Shown: positions 11,169 to 24,432 of the stretch, in pieces
Layout: every line of letters starts with the position of its first letter
How positions within the stretch are numbered: position 1 is the first letter of the stretch
Assembly (NCBI GenBank): GCA_950295325.1
Contig: OX485803.1
Location: 52,777,554-52,841,553, forward strand
Length of the DNA stretch: 64,000 nt
Direction of reading: 5' to 3'
Source of the DNA: Polytrichum commune
Lineage: Eukaryota; Streptophyta; Polytrichopsida; Polytrichales; Polytrichaceae
Notes under the pieces: generated by a model
What the model was told of the DNA's origin: nothing
Database searches by the model: none
What the model saw: only the letters and a program-made list of their open reading frames with translations
Made by a program: the position numbers and the translations under genes

Positions 11169-14100
11169 ATGGAGTGGAATAACAGATGGGTGGTGCTCAT
11201 AGCTTCCATCTGGTTGCAGTCATGCTCTGGGATTGGGTATGTGTTTGGCAGCTTGTCGCCAATCATCAAAAGCTCTTTGAACTATAACCAGAAGCAAATC
11301 AATCGACTGGGAGTGGCCAAGGACATTGGCGACAGTGTCGGCCTGTTGGCGGGTGTCCTGTGTGACTGGCTGCCACCCTGGGCTCTCATCTTGGTGGGAG
11401 CAGTGCAGAACATTGTGGGCTATGGTTGGCTTTGGCTTATTGTTGTCCACCGCGTCCCTCCAGTCCACTTCGGCCTGGTACGCTATCAATCTCTGCAAAA
11501 TGTGGGTGGGTAGTGGAAAAATCATATGTAAATATACCGAGCCTGTCTACAAAGGCTTTGCTTAGTTGCTCTTAAGCATAATCAACCTCACAATCTCAAA
11601 GTACAAACAGCTTACCCAATATAATGCTTGTGAGAGGGGGCCTAAAGTGACAGAATATGCAACTTGTCCTTTATTTATATAGTGGAAATACCTAATATGC
11701 AATAGAGGACGCTCGCTCCTAGGCAGAGGAGAGTGACAGAACAGAGCGGTAGTGACTTTGGATGTTGCAAATTGTGAGTGGGTACTAACAATCATACTTA
11801 AAAACCAGAGCTTGGCTACAAAGGCTTTAATTATATGCTTAAGGTATACTTTACCTACCAATCTGTTCAAGTACAAACATCCAGACCAATTCAATGCTTG
11901 TTAAAAGGGGATCTAATGTGGCAGATTGTGCAACTTGTTGAACATGCATTTCGAGAAACAACCAAACTTGCAAAAACCAAACGTGCCACAATTTTATTTT
12001 GGATGTTGCATTGTGTGTGGGCAGGTGTGCATACTGATCTGCATTGGAACGAATGGAGAGACCTACTTCAACACAGCGGCCTTGGTGTCTTGTGTCCGTA
12101 ACTTTTCTCAATACAGGGGCCCTGTGGTGGGAATTTTGAAAGGATTCGGTGGCTTAGGTGGTGCAATTTTCACATGCATTTACACAGCCCTGTATGCCCC
12201 GGACCAAGCCTCTTTCATCTTCATGGTAGCAGTGGGTCCGACAGTGGTGGCCATCTTGGCCATGCTTGTGATCCGGCCACTCTCCTTCGAAGGAGAAGAC
12301 AGTGCGACACAGGCGAAGAAATTCAACTTTGTGTATGTCATCTGTTTGCTACTCGCAGCGTATCTCTTAGGGACCATCATTCTACAAGAGAGCCACCCGA
12401 TGAATAGGAACTTCAACAAAATATTTGCAGTCGGGTTGATCCTTCTACTCGCGCTACCCTTGGCTCTTCTCATCCCTTCTGCTTTTGGAGAAATGCCTGC
12501 TTCTCCTCCTGAATTCGATTTTCAGGATGAGGTTAACCAACTAAGGCTTCCTCTTATTGAGGAAGATGATGATGTCGAAATTGCGGCGAGCAATGCTGCG
12601 GATGGCAAAAAAGAGGGTATTGCTCCCGAAAGTAGTAGCACTGAGAAAAAGGCGCAAGGTGGGTTCCGACAAAACGCAAGGCGAGGCTCGCGATTTAAAG
12701 AGGAAGCGCTCGTGTTTAGTGAGCTTGAAGATGAAAAAGAGACATGGCCAGAGCCTGTGCGGCGCCAACGATTGCTTCGTGCGAGTTCGCGTCTGTATCG
12801 TGCGGTAGCGGAAGGTGCTATTAAAATCAAAAGGAAGAGGAAAGGGCCACGTAGAGGCGAAGATTTTACGTTGCAGCAAGCTCTCATCAAGGCAGATTTC
12901 TGGTTACTGTTCTTCAGCCTTGCGTGCGGAGCAGGGTCGGGGCTCACGGTCATTGACAATCTCGGTCAGATTAGTCAGTCGCTTGGCTTTCCCGATCCTC
13001 ACATTTTTGTGTCGATGATCAGCATCTGGAACTTCCTTGGTAGGCTCGGGGGTGGTTATGTGTCCGAAGTGATTGCCAGGTAATTCTTACTCTCCTAACC
13101 AGGTTTTGTTGTTTGGGTATCATTTTTTGTGTTGAAAGAAACTTTAAATTTGATACCAGGCAGGTCATGGTATTGAATATATTCATAAAATTTCCAGTGG
13201 TGTATCCGTGATACCGTTGGATCTTTGCAATGGTATATGTCTAAATATCAAGTGGGTATTGGAACTGGTATTGAAGGATCTGATTTTATCTAGGGGCTTG
13301 CCCTTGGGAGGGATTAATGTGGATGGGCCTTTAATGCTTACTTTTTCTGACTACCCAACTTCTCCAAGGATATGTAAGACACGATTAGTACGGGATGGTT
13401 AGCCTTTCTAAATAAAGGCCGTAGCAGACTGTACTTCTAAAATTTGGAGCTCAAACGAATATTTTATTCATTGTCAAAGTGATGATCTTGTGCTTGTTAA
13501 ATGGTCATATAGGTCCCCCAATCATGTTGACTATTAAACATAGAATGGTTAACATATTTTGAGCATGTGGTCTAATCTCTTTAAAACACATATCTTTTTG
13601 GTGTCCATTCTTGGATGCACACCTAATGACACACCACTCAAATATAGGTGTTCATTTAAGACCAGTACTCGAATTAGGCAAATCTATGTTGAGTGCTGGT
13701 TGGCTTGTCCACGCCTGTTGAAGTTGATCACCTTGGAAAGAAGACAAAAGTTCTTCGAGATCCGTCCTATCCTTGCGATCTCCATTTTGGAGTTGCATAT
13801 AGAATAAAAGTAACATCAAGAGAAAGCAACACAATCATTTCCGCTGGTGACAACCTTGGAGTCATAACTTTTTTATTCCAAACATCAAGTTGTGCACAGC
13901 TGACAAAGAGATTGGGGGTGTGAATTTGCACAGGCAGCATGCATTACCAAGGCCAATACTACTAGCGGCCGCGCAAACATTGATGGCCATAGGCCATGCA
14001 TCTTTAGCTGTAGGTGTACCTGGTTCCCTATACATAGGCTCCCTGCTTGTGGGTATGGGCTATGGAGCCCACTGGGCAATTGTTCCGGCGACCGCTTCGG

Positions 14101-14471
14101 AGCTCTTTGGGCTCAAGAATTTTGGCATGCTCTACAACTTCCTGTGCATGGCAAACCCAACTGGGTCACTCATTTTTTCGGGGCTCATCGCTGGTACTCT
14201 TTACGACCGAGAGGCACAAAAGCAGAAAAAGGATTCTCTCCATGGTGAGGACGCGCTCAAGTGTGAAGGAGTTGTGTGTTTTCGAGAAACACTCTTCATT
14301 ATGACGGGTGTGTGTATGATTGGAGTTGTGCTCAATTTGGTGCTCATTGCACGTACACGACGTGTGTACAGCATGTTGTATGGCAAGCAACGGGACCAAG
14401 ATGCAGACGATGAGGGTCGAACAAGGCCGATTAATAATAATAATAACAAGGTGGCTAGTAGTGTACATTAG
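11169..14471 (+). CDS. Nodulin-like / NFD-type major facilitator superfamily transporter (3 exons)
   Basis: This gene encodes a predicted 633-residue membrane transporter of the plant nodulin-like MFS group (Nodulin-like plus MFS domains); substrates of this group are mostly unproven. Exons by GT-AG rules are 11169-11477, 12025-13079 and 13934-14471, with introns of 547 and 854 bp in phases 0 and 2. The N-terminus has the family signature: RWVV..ASIWLQSCSGIGYVFG, then SLNYNQKQI..LGVAKDIGDSVGLLAG. Exon 2 adds RNF...RGPV.GILKG, a charged cytosolic loop at about residues 255-390 (acidic EEDDD, then basic KIKRKRKG), then WNFLGR.GGGYVSE. Exon 3 gives LPRP and SELFGLKNFG..YNF. Exon junctions restore the conserved motifs without frame breaks, so the gene looks intact. 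The start fits the conserved N-terminal block. Intron 1 is internally duplicated and intron 2 carries a dispersed repeat. Confidence 0.9.
11515..12024 (+). repeat. Tandem duplication filling intron 1 of the transporter gene
   Basis: Two diverged units (about 11515-11784 and 11785-12024) share ACAAAGGCTTT, AGTACAAAC, CA.T..AATGCTTGT, GCAACTTGT and GGATGTTGCA.. in the same order. The second unit ends in the real acceptor (TTGTGTGTGGGCAG). The first has the matching site in altered form (AATTGTGAGTGGGTA), no longer an AG acceptor at that point. Confidence 0.7.
13447..13660 (+). repeat. Dispersed repeat family 'GGTCATATAGGTCCCC', copy in intron 2
   Basis: Shares GGTCATATAGGTCCCCC.AATCATGTTGAC, GAATGGTTA.CAT.TTT.GAGCA and the following 100 bp with 35690-35905 in the same orientation. 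It lies wholly inside intron 2 and does not touch coding sequence. Confidence 0.7.
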
Positions 14472-16370
14472 TTGATTTAGTAGTTGTTGTCTGTGGACTC
14501 TATGGGGGATTGGATGGCTCTGATCTTTTTGTCATGGGGATGGTAATGACGAGTTGTTGGTTGCACATGCTTGTGCTTCCTACTGTCAATTGTATGAGTT
14601 TAAAGTGAGACTTGATACCTACATATACTTTCACATGAGGATTATACACAATTTGAGTTTGTTGTAGGTGTTTATGCCTACTTCGGAGGACGACATGATT
14701 TTTTTATAAATTTTATAAATTCTTATAATTGGCAGGGGGAACTCCTTGTCACTTGATGATTCTCCTAGAACACCTGTGTTGAAAAATAATATGTTTCAAC
14801 CAAATTCAGTTGCCGAATGCTGTACTTGTTCTGGCAGTGCAGGCTGCTTCAGAAAATAGTGCACCAACACTTGTAAGTCTTGTAAGTCTTCAGCTACTGG
14901 AAAACTTCCAGTTGAGGTTTGCAGGGAGTATACAGACACTTTTTGCAGCGTTTTCTGAGCTTAATTTTATGAAGGTTAGCCACACATAAACCCTCAATGT
15001 TCTTTAGGTTTAATGTAATTTCAAGTTCAGTTTTACAGTGAGATTTGCAAGCTTGATGTATAAAACATTCATGATGTGAAATTGTTGACACACTTCACAT
15101 ACATATGAGTTAGACCTTCTATATAAGGTCATGAGCTTCATGTGGGCATTATAAAAAGCCCTCATAAAATGGAATTGACATTAGCTTGCGTGGATGTTTT
15201 GTAGTACATAGATATGAGTTTGGGATTTGAGCTTTCTGGATCTTAGGGTTGCCTAGAATTTGATGGCAGATGCTAAGTTCCCCCATACGAACTTTCAGGG
15301 GGGCAGTCATATACGGTCAGAAGCTCCTGAGGACCCAAAACCCAGGCTGCCTCATGTTGATGTCATCGCCATTGCTCACCAAAAAACTTTTCCATCTAGA
15401 GCATTGCATTGTCCATTGGACAACAAATGGCCTCCACACCTCCAGGCTTGTGTCATGCAAGAACTCTCATTTAGTATCCTAGTTTGTTCTTAAGTTCTTG
15501 TTTTTGAAGTTCTAGTTCTAGTTGCGAAGTACTGTAAAGCATCTACTTCATGTCATGTTGTTTAGGACAATGTCTTGCACATCTAGTTCTTCACATATGT
15601 TTTTTTCCAAAATTTTCAGATTTGAATCTTTTCCCTATTGAATCTCAACGGGCTTCAATATCCTTCTTTGTTGTTTTGCGGGCTCTACGGAGTGGTATTG
15701 TTTTTGCACCGTTCTTTGCTTTCTCCATGTGTTTTGATCATCTTTGTTCTTTGGTCTTCGAATCATATGAGATGTGCACACGAAGATGCATTCTTTGAGG
15801 GGTTATTGTTGCGATCAACAAAGGTCCAGCGGTTTGTTGTCATTTATATCTAAAGTGGGTTTATGGTTAGTTTGCTTCCCTCCTTGCTTCCCTCCATGGA
15901 ATGGAGTCAATTGACCATCATATTGCAAGCACCCATCATCCACGTCCTATGTCCCATGAAGAATTTCAATCCTTGTTTAATTCAGATGAAGAACTTGACC
16001 AAACCGACCTTGCAGGGTTTTGAGCAAGGCAACTTGAGCTAATCATGGCGTTGAGAGAGAGAGTGTGCAAAATCCTCCTTTGGGCGTATTTTACATGGAG
16101 GAGTTAGTATGGATTGACCATGTAACAAATGGTAAGGAGAAATACAAAACCTCTATGTTTTTCATCATTTTGTGGGAACAATGCCATAGTCAATTCCAGT
16201 GCAAATACATCAAAGAAATCTTAAGGGTTAACTAGTTGAATTCTTTGAGGATTCCTCGTGCTGATAGTCTGACATTTTTATTGAGGTACTCATTGTTCCC
16301 CATGTTCTTCATATGAATCTTTGCTAACTAAGCAACTAAATAAAACATAAGTTGCATTCAATAATCAATA
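14472..16370. other. 3' flank of the transporter gene and intergenic DNA
   Basis: The first few hundred bases are presumably the 3' UTR, though I see no clear AATAAA signal. Short frames at 15260-15800 and a 41-codon frame from the ATG near 15900 have no recognisable domain. Nothing else is seen. Confidence 0.4.
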
Positions 16371-16629
16371 CTGTTGGGATGTAATAATTACAAAGCGAAA
16401 GTGTGGCAAATATATGTGTCTTTCATCTAGTTTCTTTATCCTTCATGAAGATATTCAATTGAGGAATCTCATTCCATGTGTCCTGCATTTGGTGCATGTC
16501 TTGTTGATACACCTTTAGTTGCATCTTGTATCTTTATAATACAATACATGTAAGCCAACATATATACAATAACCCATCATTTCTCACCAATATAACAATC
16601 AAAATATTATTCAAAATCTTTTTTGTCGT

Positions 16630-16721
16630 GTAAATAGCGATCGTATGTCATTTTAGCTCGAGTACCAACCATCATTAATAAACAACACTAAAACATAGTA
16701 AAGTCACACATAAACAACACA
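16630..16721 (-). repeat. Putative LTR-start segment, partner at 28136-28230
   Basis: On the minus strand this reads TGTGTTGTTTATGTGTG...GGTTGGTACTCGAGCT...CGCTATTTACAC and matches 28136-28230 on the plus strand. Its position next to the purine tract at 16731-16740 suggests it is the beginning of the fossil's 3' LTR. Confidence 0.45.
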
Positions 16722-16730
16722 CCTCGACTT

Positions 16731-19700
16731 GCCCCCCCTTAACTGACTATGGAGTCCCGCCAAACAGCTAGAACCAATGCCAATCCAAAGGGCATGGATA
16801 ATAAAAGATTGTTCTGCAACCAACTAGTGTGGTGAACGTCATTCCAAGGAACTATAGGCTGGGTGCAATGTGAGCCCCATTTTTAATCGCCTCTGATGTT
16901 TGGCCATCATATTCCAAAGAATTAATTCCACCGTCTCATGTTTAATTGCGTTTCTAATTCATAACTCCTCATTTACCATTTGGGCAAGCTTAAGATGATG
17001 AAAACCACACAGGATCATTGAGTACGAATGGTGGAAGCACCAAGTACTGAAGATCCTTGACAGCGAGGACAATTCCACTGTCCAGATGGTAGAGAAATCA
17101 AGGGTGGCCTCAAGCATGTTATGTACCAACCACGTTGACATTGATCACACAATAGCATAGTAACCGCTCATTTCTTCTCTCCACACACAAAACATGAAAG
17201 ACCCTCTAGTACGACGGCCAGTTCATGATGAACTGTACCCTCAATGCGTAGATGACATGGGCACAGTTTTTGGATTGCTTGCGATATTCCCTGCCATCCT
17301 TGCCTTCCAACAACAACAAACCACTCGACAACACCTCCTTCACCCGAATGATAGTGCGCCCCGTCCTGACATCCAATATCGTAGGCACCTCATATTGAAG
17401 ATAAACATAATTTCTTTGCTGGAATCTCCGCAACTAAGGTCGGTAAGCACCATTGCGAATGCGTGCATAACGCAATGTGTCACGGTGCTAAACAATGAAC
17501 AAATTCTCCATGGCCCTCTGGAAGAATCGAGCCCGCTCCTGCAAACACTCTGCCCAAATGTTTGGTCATCCAAGTTCACAACAAGAGCTAGCTTTTCCCG
17601 AATAGAATTCGGGAGTATAGGCTCACGTCCATACAACAACTAATACGGGCTGTAGGACGCCAAAGAGGCCTGCTTACTAAATCGATAGCCCATAGCAATC
17701 CAAGGCAACATAAGGTCCCAATCCCGGTGGCTCCCCCGAAGTAATCCATATTTCCTCAAGCCATGCTTGGTTGTCTGAACAACCCGTTCAGCCAAGCCAC
17801 CCGCCTCCGGATGATCCCGAGAGGTGGTGCGGTGATCTATGATCGCCTTAGTGCACGACTCCTCAAAAACACCAAGGAATTTCCTCCCTTTGTCCGTCAA
17901 TTCCTCAGTCGGTGCTCTAAAACGTGCCAACACATGATCCAAAAAGGCGGCCACGGCCAACTCTGTAGAGTTTTGGAGTAAAACAACAAGCTCAATCCAC
18001 TTGCTAAATGCTCCACCATCACCCACATGTATTTTTCTCCACGTGGCGTGACAACCAACGGTCCTGCAAAGTCCAGCGACCAACGGTAGCCCAATCCCAT
18101 GATAGGTAAGGGTTGTAACTGAGGTGACAAGGTGTTAAAGCTAGACATGATCTGGTCACAAACTTCGCACCTCCCAACATAAGCAGCCACCTGCTAATAC
18201 ATGCCAGTCCACTAATATTGACCATGCAACATCGAATGTGTCCTGTGTATGCCAAAATGGCCAAGTTCCTCGTGCACTTGTCGCACCAAGGAGGCCCTTT
18301 GATCCGGTCTAGGGACAATATGCCTTGTCCCATCCGACCACAATCGAAATAACAAACCGTTCTCCCAACGAAACCTTGTTATTTGATGTCCAATCCTATC
18401 CATTTTCATTGCCGAGGTAGACAAAGGAAAAGTCCCCTGCTGAAGCTTATGCAATACGGGAAGATCCTTCCATATATACGCAATAGCTTGAGGTCGATTA
18501 GTCTCATCATCCGAGCCCTATATCGGAACCTCAACAGTCGCACCAGAAAATAAAGTGAGGTTACCAGCTGCGTGCCACCTAGAACCGCCTCTCGATCACA
18601 ATCTCTATGCCACCTGGCCCCAGTCAAATCCTCATCCGAAGGGCTTGGATTGCGTGAGAGTCCATCTGTATCCAGGTTGGTAATCCTAGCACGGTGCACC
18701 ACCTCAAAGTCATACTTTTGAAGCAACAAAGCCCATCTGGTGAGCTTGCCAATAAGCTTATCCAACTCCATGAGCCACCGTAACGGCTGATGATCAGTCA
18801 CCCAAATAAAGCGCTGACCATAAAGATATGGCCGAAAATGGCAATAGCCCACACCGCCGCCAATGTTTCTCCCTCGTAGGACGAATAATTGGCCTCCGCC
18901 ATGTTATTGGTTCGTGAAGTGTAAGCAACAACATACTCCCGGCCAAAATCATCCTTCTGAGTGAGAATTGCTCCCAAACCTAATGAACTCCAGTCCATAT
19001 GCAACTGGAAGGATTTGGAGACATCCAAACGTCGAAGCACTGGAGCTGCACCTAGTTTCTGCTTCAATGTCTCAAATGCATGCTGCTGCTCACGACCCCA
19101 AGTCCAAGGTTGGTCCTTACTCGTGGTAATGGTGAGAGGCTTGGCTATCAAGCTAAAGTTCTTGACGAATCGACGATAGTAATTTGCCAAACCCAAAAAA
19201 ACACGAAGTCTCGGCACATTGATCGGTGTCGGAATTTTCTGCAAGGCGTCCACTTTAGCTTGTTGTACACCAAGACCTCTTGGAATAATCATATGACCTA
19301 GATATGCTAGCCAGTCATAGAAAAACTTGCCTTTGTCATGGTGCAAGCGCAATCCCCACCCCCGCAACTGCTAAAAAACGGCTTGCGGATGCCTTAAATG
19401 CTCATATGGTGTTTTGTTGAAAATGATCACGTCATCAATGTAACATTGAGCAAAGGGCATGCTAGAGAGAACTTGATCCATCACTCACTGAAACTCAGCA
19501 GGTGCATTCTTGAGGCCAAATGGACGAAACTTCCAATGATACAGTTAATCCTTCCCATCCTAAGCAACTCCCCAGAATGTAGTTTTCACTCGATCTCCCG
19601 CAAGTAATGGGAGCTGGTAATAGCCGGATCTCAAGTCCAGGGTGCTAAAGACCTGAGAAAATTCGATGACATCGAACAACTCCTCCGGGATTGGCATGGA

Positions 19701-22500
19701 ATATTGATCCGACTTGGTCTTCCGATTAACTGGACACTAATCCCCGCACATCCGTTTCTCCGTTCAATTGCCAAAGATATCCTTCTTCGATGGCATAACC
19801 GTAAGACAAGTATACTCCCCGTTGGAAAGTTCGATTAGCCTTGCTACCAATAGCTCTCAGCAACGAGCCTAAACGCCAATTTGCTCGAAAACACTCTGCC
19901 TATAAGGTCTTCGAAAAATAGGATGGTCGTCCTCCAACTGAATGTGGATGGGTTCTTCAAGACCCTAAAGGCTAAAAGAAAAATACCTTCGGTACGAGCG
20001 AATAAACGCTCATACTTTCCATGCCTCAGCACTAGTGAGATGAGGGCATAATTCCAATGGCCAATCATCAAACTTTGTGGTCTCCCTCTCCACCAAAGGG
20101 GAACCACCTGATGTTGACATAGACTCTAACTGCTACTCAGAGGAGGGGGCATTAACCAAAGCAGTATAAACCCGTTGAGCTCAGAGCTCCTCCATTATAT
20201 GTTGCTCGAATCGAAAGATTCGTTCGGCTTCTCCAACCATGACCTCAATTCCCTCCTCCATGAATGTGGACCCCTATGCCCCTTGATTAAAGTCCTCTGC
20301 CCCCACAGACAACAACTGGTCAGTATGATGCCGTTGCAATGCAAGGCATAAACCAATAGTCCATACCATGATATGAAGATCCATGGCTTGGCCCAATACG
20401 AAGTGTCATTGGCCCTCATAAAGGCTAGGAGCTGTGGTAGTGCCAGTGCAGAATCCCATGGCACGCTCCCGTTCGTCAACCAATGATTCAGTGTGGGTTT
20501 TGGTATGAGCATCCCACACCATACCTGGCCCTCGATCGCGGAATGCGAATGACTGTGGAAACGTCATAAAGGTGGGGAAGGCCCTTCGTGGTGTCCCAAC
20601 TTTGTTGACCAATGCCAATGGGGGTAAATCGTCTCGAACAACTGGCAAAGAGGTCCGGTTTGGATCCAAGATGTCATCCACCTTCTGATCAAAATGTGGA
20701 GGCATTGTAGAAAATAGGGTTCTTGGCCATCCAAGGCATGTGCGTCAAAAATACGTAAAGACCTCCGCTGCAAGCCTCGCTCGCCGCTTGGCCACTTTCT
20801 CAAGATCCTCCGTGGTAGGAAGATCAGTGGTGGCTTGAGCCACAGTCAGAGAAGACAGGGATACCTTTCCTTCCAAAATCCTACTTGCTAGGTGAAAAAC
20901 CTTAGCTGGTTGGATGCCGGATGACGACCACTTCATCGTTGTGAATAAAGGTGTGTACAACATTTTGTATGCCAAAGTGAGCACCACGTCGGTCGTCGGA
21001 TTCAAAACCTCCAAGCTCGAATTACGACCACTGATAGATTGGACAACATCCACCAATCCAAAAAACAATGGCAGACGTGCTTGATTAATGTGATCCATGG
21101 GATCATTGTCCCAAGTTCGTAAGCTGTCTACAGACTATCATGTGGTCGAAGGCATGGCTTGTGACACGGATTGAGCACATGTTACCGTTGCGGAACTCAT
21201 TACCTCCCCCGAAGCTCCGAACATATAATAATCTGAAATGGAAGAACTAGCCTTAGCTCCAAAAGAAGACAGTATGTCCAAGATTTGGCCGGATGATGCC
21301 AAATTCTTAAATCTCTCCTCCAAGGCGTCAATTTTTGCCTCCAACATTTTTTCCCGTTCGGAAGAAGGACGTTTATCTGGATGGAGAGCGAAGCAATTCT
21401 TCACCGCGTGATTGTTTTGCCTACAATGAAAACACTTCAACTGTTTGGGTAATTGATTACCCACCCCCTTCATCGAATTCTTAGCATAAACAATTGGTTT
21501 CCACTTCGGATTACATATGATATGGGCTTGCCTTTGCTTCCAAGGACAATTATTTTTAGCGTGGCCCGCCTGCCCACAAGACCAACAATATAAGATCTTG
21601 TCAACCCCTGCCTCCGCCAATCTTGCAACTGCAATCGAAACCTTCCGGCATTTGCTAGAATTCACTAACAAGGACACCAAATCAGTGGCATCGTGTTGAC
21701 ACAACGCACAATCACACTACTTCACAATAGTGAAAATCTTTGCAAGTGTCGTCCGACCACCATAATTCATGATCATCATGGGCAACGCTAAGTCAATGAG
21801 GCGTTTGTCAATCTTTGACAAAAAGACCTTCACTAACTGGTTTTCCGCGAAAACACCGCCAGATTCTCTAACAAATCTCGCCAACCTCGTATACATGGTA
21901 CCAGGTGTGTCTTCTTTCTCCCACCGAAAGTTTTAGATTCACTACATTTGATCCCGGCGGAAACCTCCATATTCCTCCTCCAAATGAAGTTGGAATTCTT
22001 GCAGATGATCAAAAACAGACGGAGTCCTAAAGAGGCTAATGTTACCTATGTAGCCTGGGCATAGCGGGAGAGTGGGAAGATCGGGCTAGACGTACTAACG
22101 GATGCGGAAGCAGGAATTTTTTTCTTAGGTTCACTAAGAAAGACTCCCTCCACGTCTACTATAAAGACGTTCTCTACCTGCTTGCTCCGTCTTCACCATG
22201 GGAGGGGCTAATGAACTAGAAACTGCATCCTCCTTCAACGCGAAAACCAACTCCACCCGAGTTTCCCAGTACCGTTCCACCTGGTGCAGCTCCATCTACT
22301 GAGCATCCCTTCATTACTTATAAGTCTGGAGTGCTTCGTGCTACAAATGTTGGAACAAAAGCTCAAACGCATATCAATAATGAAAATTGGTATTGCGTTG
22401 ACGCTTCTCTTGCATCTATGTCCTAAACTAAATTTTCCAGTCTTGTAGAAAAATGGTCTCTGCTCGACCAGAAAACCGGTCTCGGACTCCACCTCGTGTC
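16731..22500 (-). mobile_element. Ty3/gypsy LTR-retrotransposon fossil with a PHD-like segment
   Basis: Reading leftward on the minus strand, traces of each part occur in order: capsid-type gag (about 22.06-21.7 kb), two CCHC knuckles (CWSCGQAGHAKNNC and CFHCRQNNHAVKNC, 21.2-21.7 kb), reverse transcriptase with a FLGLANYYRRFV motif and RNase H (about 19.8-18.6 kb), integrase with its HH-CC region and core (about 18.4-17.6 kb), an integrase tail, and a PHD-finger-like cluster (CFVC, CDQCQRGW, CPRC; about 17195-17055). A purine tract AAGGGGGGG at 16740-16731 followed by TGTGTTG at 16721 is a candidate for the 3' LTR boundary. The element is old and thoroughly broken, with many breaks across gag and pol. 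The PHD-like module instead of a chromodomain is seen in the sequence; its role is inference. LTR limits are uncertain. Confidence 0.85.
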
Positions 22501-22928
22501 TCCTCCTCCATATCGTTGAAGGTCCCTATCTAAAGGACGTGAGACCGAGTGGCAGTCCTTCACGCCGAAGTAAGCTGAAAAACCTCGTCGGGTGCTACCA
22601 CTGGTTCAACGTTTGAGAGGTCAAATGATCGATCTTCCGATGCTCCTAGAAATGGCGACCGGTAATGTTGGCTCCGAGTCGTCACCATAAACCCATATTA
22701 AATATGATAATTAAAGCCAACAGCCTCCACTACTCTGGTGTCAAGATAAAATAAAAAAAATAAAAAAGTAACATGCACCTGTAATCACCACCAACCTTAT
22801 GATATGATGGTCATTACTCCAACCTCACCATGAGAGAATACAAACACCGCCTATTTGGTGTACACACAAAGATTCCGTTGGTCATCACTCCGACATCATT
22901 CTCACGATACCTTATCACAAACTAGAAC

Positions 22929-23030
22929 AACACAAAATTGGGCAATGCTGGCAACGTCCAGGAATACAAAATTGGGCAATGCTGACAACGTCCAGTAATA
23001 CAAAATGGGACTATGCTGGCAACGTCCAGC
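22929..23030 (+). repeat. 34-bp tandem repeat, three units
   Basis: The unit AA(C/T)ACAAAATTGGGCAATGC followed by TG(G/A)CAACGTCCAG occurs three times head to tail with few changes, ending at the fourth partial start AACACAG. Confidence 0.8.
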
Positions 23031-24369
23031 AACACAGCCCGGTACGGGGGAAGGTACTACAATAAAATACGGGAAACAATGCAGTTGCAACACTGGATTT
23101 TCTTCTCCAAACAACAAATAAACAAAATTCAAATTGACTGCGGCCAACGGGCACTCACATGCGGTTGATGATCAAGCGTGAAATACCCTTGTTGCCGTGA
23201 AAAATAATTGGTACATAAACACATCTTTTATACCCACTACAACATAAAAACTCCATCCCACAACAATCCCCCAGAATCTGTGTTGCTAAATATAATTTGA
23301 CCTTAGCAACTATGTGGTTAAGTGGAATGGTGATTTCATATGCCACACAACTCTTAATGGCAATTCCTTGGCAATCCCATACACATATCTCTAAATAAAT
23401 TCCAACGCCCATAACTCGCCCCCCAAGAAACAAGTATGTGGTTGTTTATTTGTTTTTCTCTTATTTTTCTTTTAAGCAAAAGAAAATAAAAACCGCATCT
23501 TATGCGAAGTACCCCTTATAACTTGATGTGGAGGAAGAGTGAGCCAACGGCAAGCTCGCCGCAATCTTACGTCCTCCGCGTATTCCCGGGTGCTTCTGCG
23601 AACCCTTCCCGCGATGCTCCACCCTTAATATCTCATAAGGTACTTGTGGGGTCATAAAATTAAAACCCGCAAACCTCTTCTCAACATCATTTACAGTTGA
23701 GACTAAGACGGCATCTAATCGTCTTTGAGCCCCCAAATTTTGTTATTGATCAATGAGAACACATGTGGCAAATGCGTTCGCAATCATTCGTCTTTCATAA
23801 ATCCACGAATTTCACCATGAGAATGAAAATACGAATGCCCCCAACCGTCCTTATTAATCATTATTCCGGTCTCGAAGACCAACAGGACATAACCCAAGTC
23901 CCATCGAATTATTCCATGCTAATGTATTCAAACAAGCTTACTGTTGGCTGCCTCCGAAATAACTTCCGACTCTGCCGCCGATTACCGCCAACCCCACCGC
24001 GAAACTGTGAAGAGAGGGTGGACATGACCGGCCAGGGGCTCCGGCTTCCCTCCCCTTCATTTAAAAAAAAAAATCAAATTTTTCCTTTACTTAGCATTAA
24101 AAATTCACCTTAACAACTCAATGTCGTGAATTCAAGCCTAGAAGCGGCCAAGTAACAAGAAATTCTATGAAAAACTCAATGATTTCTCACTAGAATTCAC
24201 TTTGATGTGACATTTACAAGTAGACATTCTTCTTCTTGTTGCTCCTCAAATCCGTGATGTTCTTCGCTCCAACACTCCGCAACTTCGTCACTCCTTATCC
24301 TCACGGCCTTCCTTGTGCGTAATATCTCAATAACGAAGAAGAAAAGAAGAAAAATGAAGCAATTCTTGC

Positions 24370-24432
24370 CAAGTGAGAAGGAAGAGAGTCAAACCCTTGC
24401 AAGAGCTTTAATTCTCTCTTCAAATGCACACA
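24370..24432 (-). repeat. Short dispersed repeat, partner at 28068-28130
   Basis: The reverse complement reads GTGCATTTGAAGAGAGA.TT.AAGCTCTT.CA.GGTTTGACTCTCTTCCTTCT, matching the sequence that directly follows the Tc1 fragment at 28068. Confidence 0.55.

Noticed and set aside
22670-22687. Primer-binding site for the gypsy fossil
   Set aside because: GGCTCCGAGTCGTCACCA on the plus strand has the right form, but I could not match it to a known plant tRNA 3' end and no LTR edge was found beside it.
22929-23030. CRISPR-like array
   Set aside because: The units are contiguous with no spacers, so it is a plain minisatellite in plant DNA.
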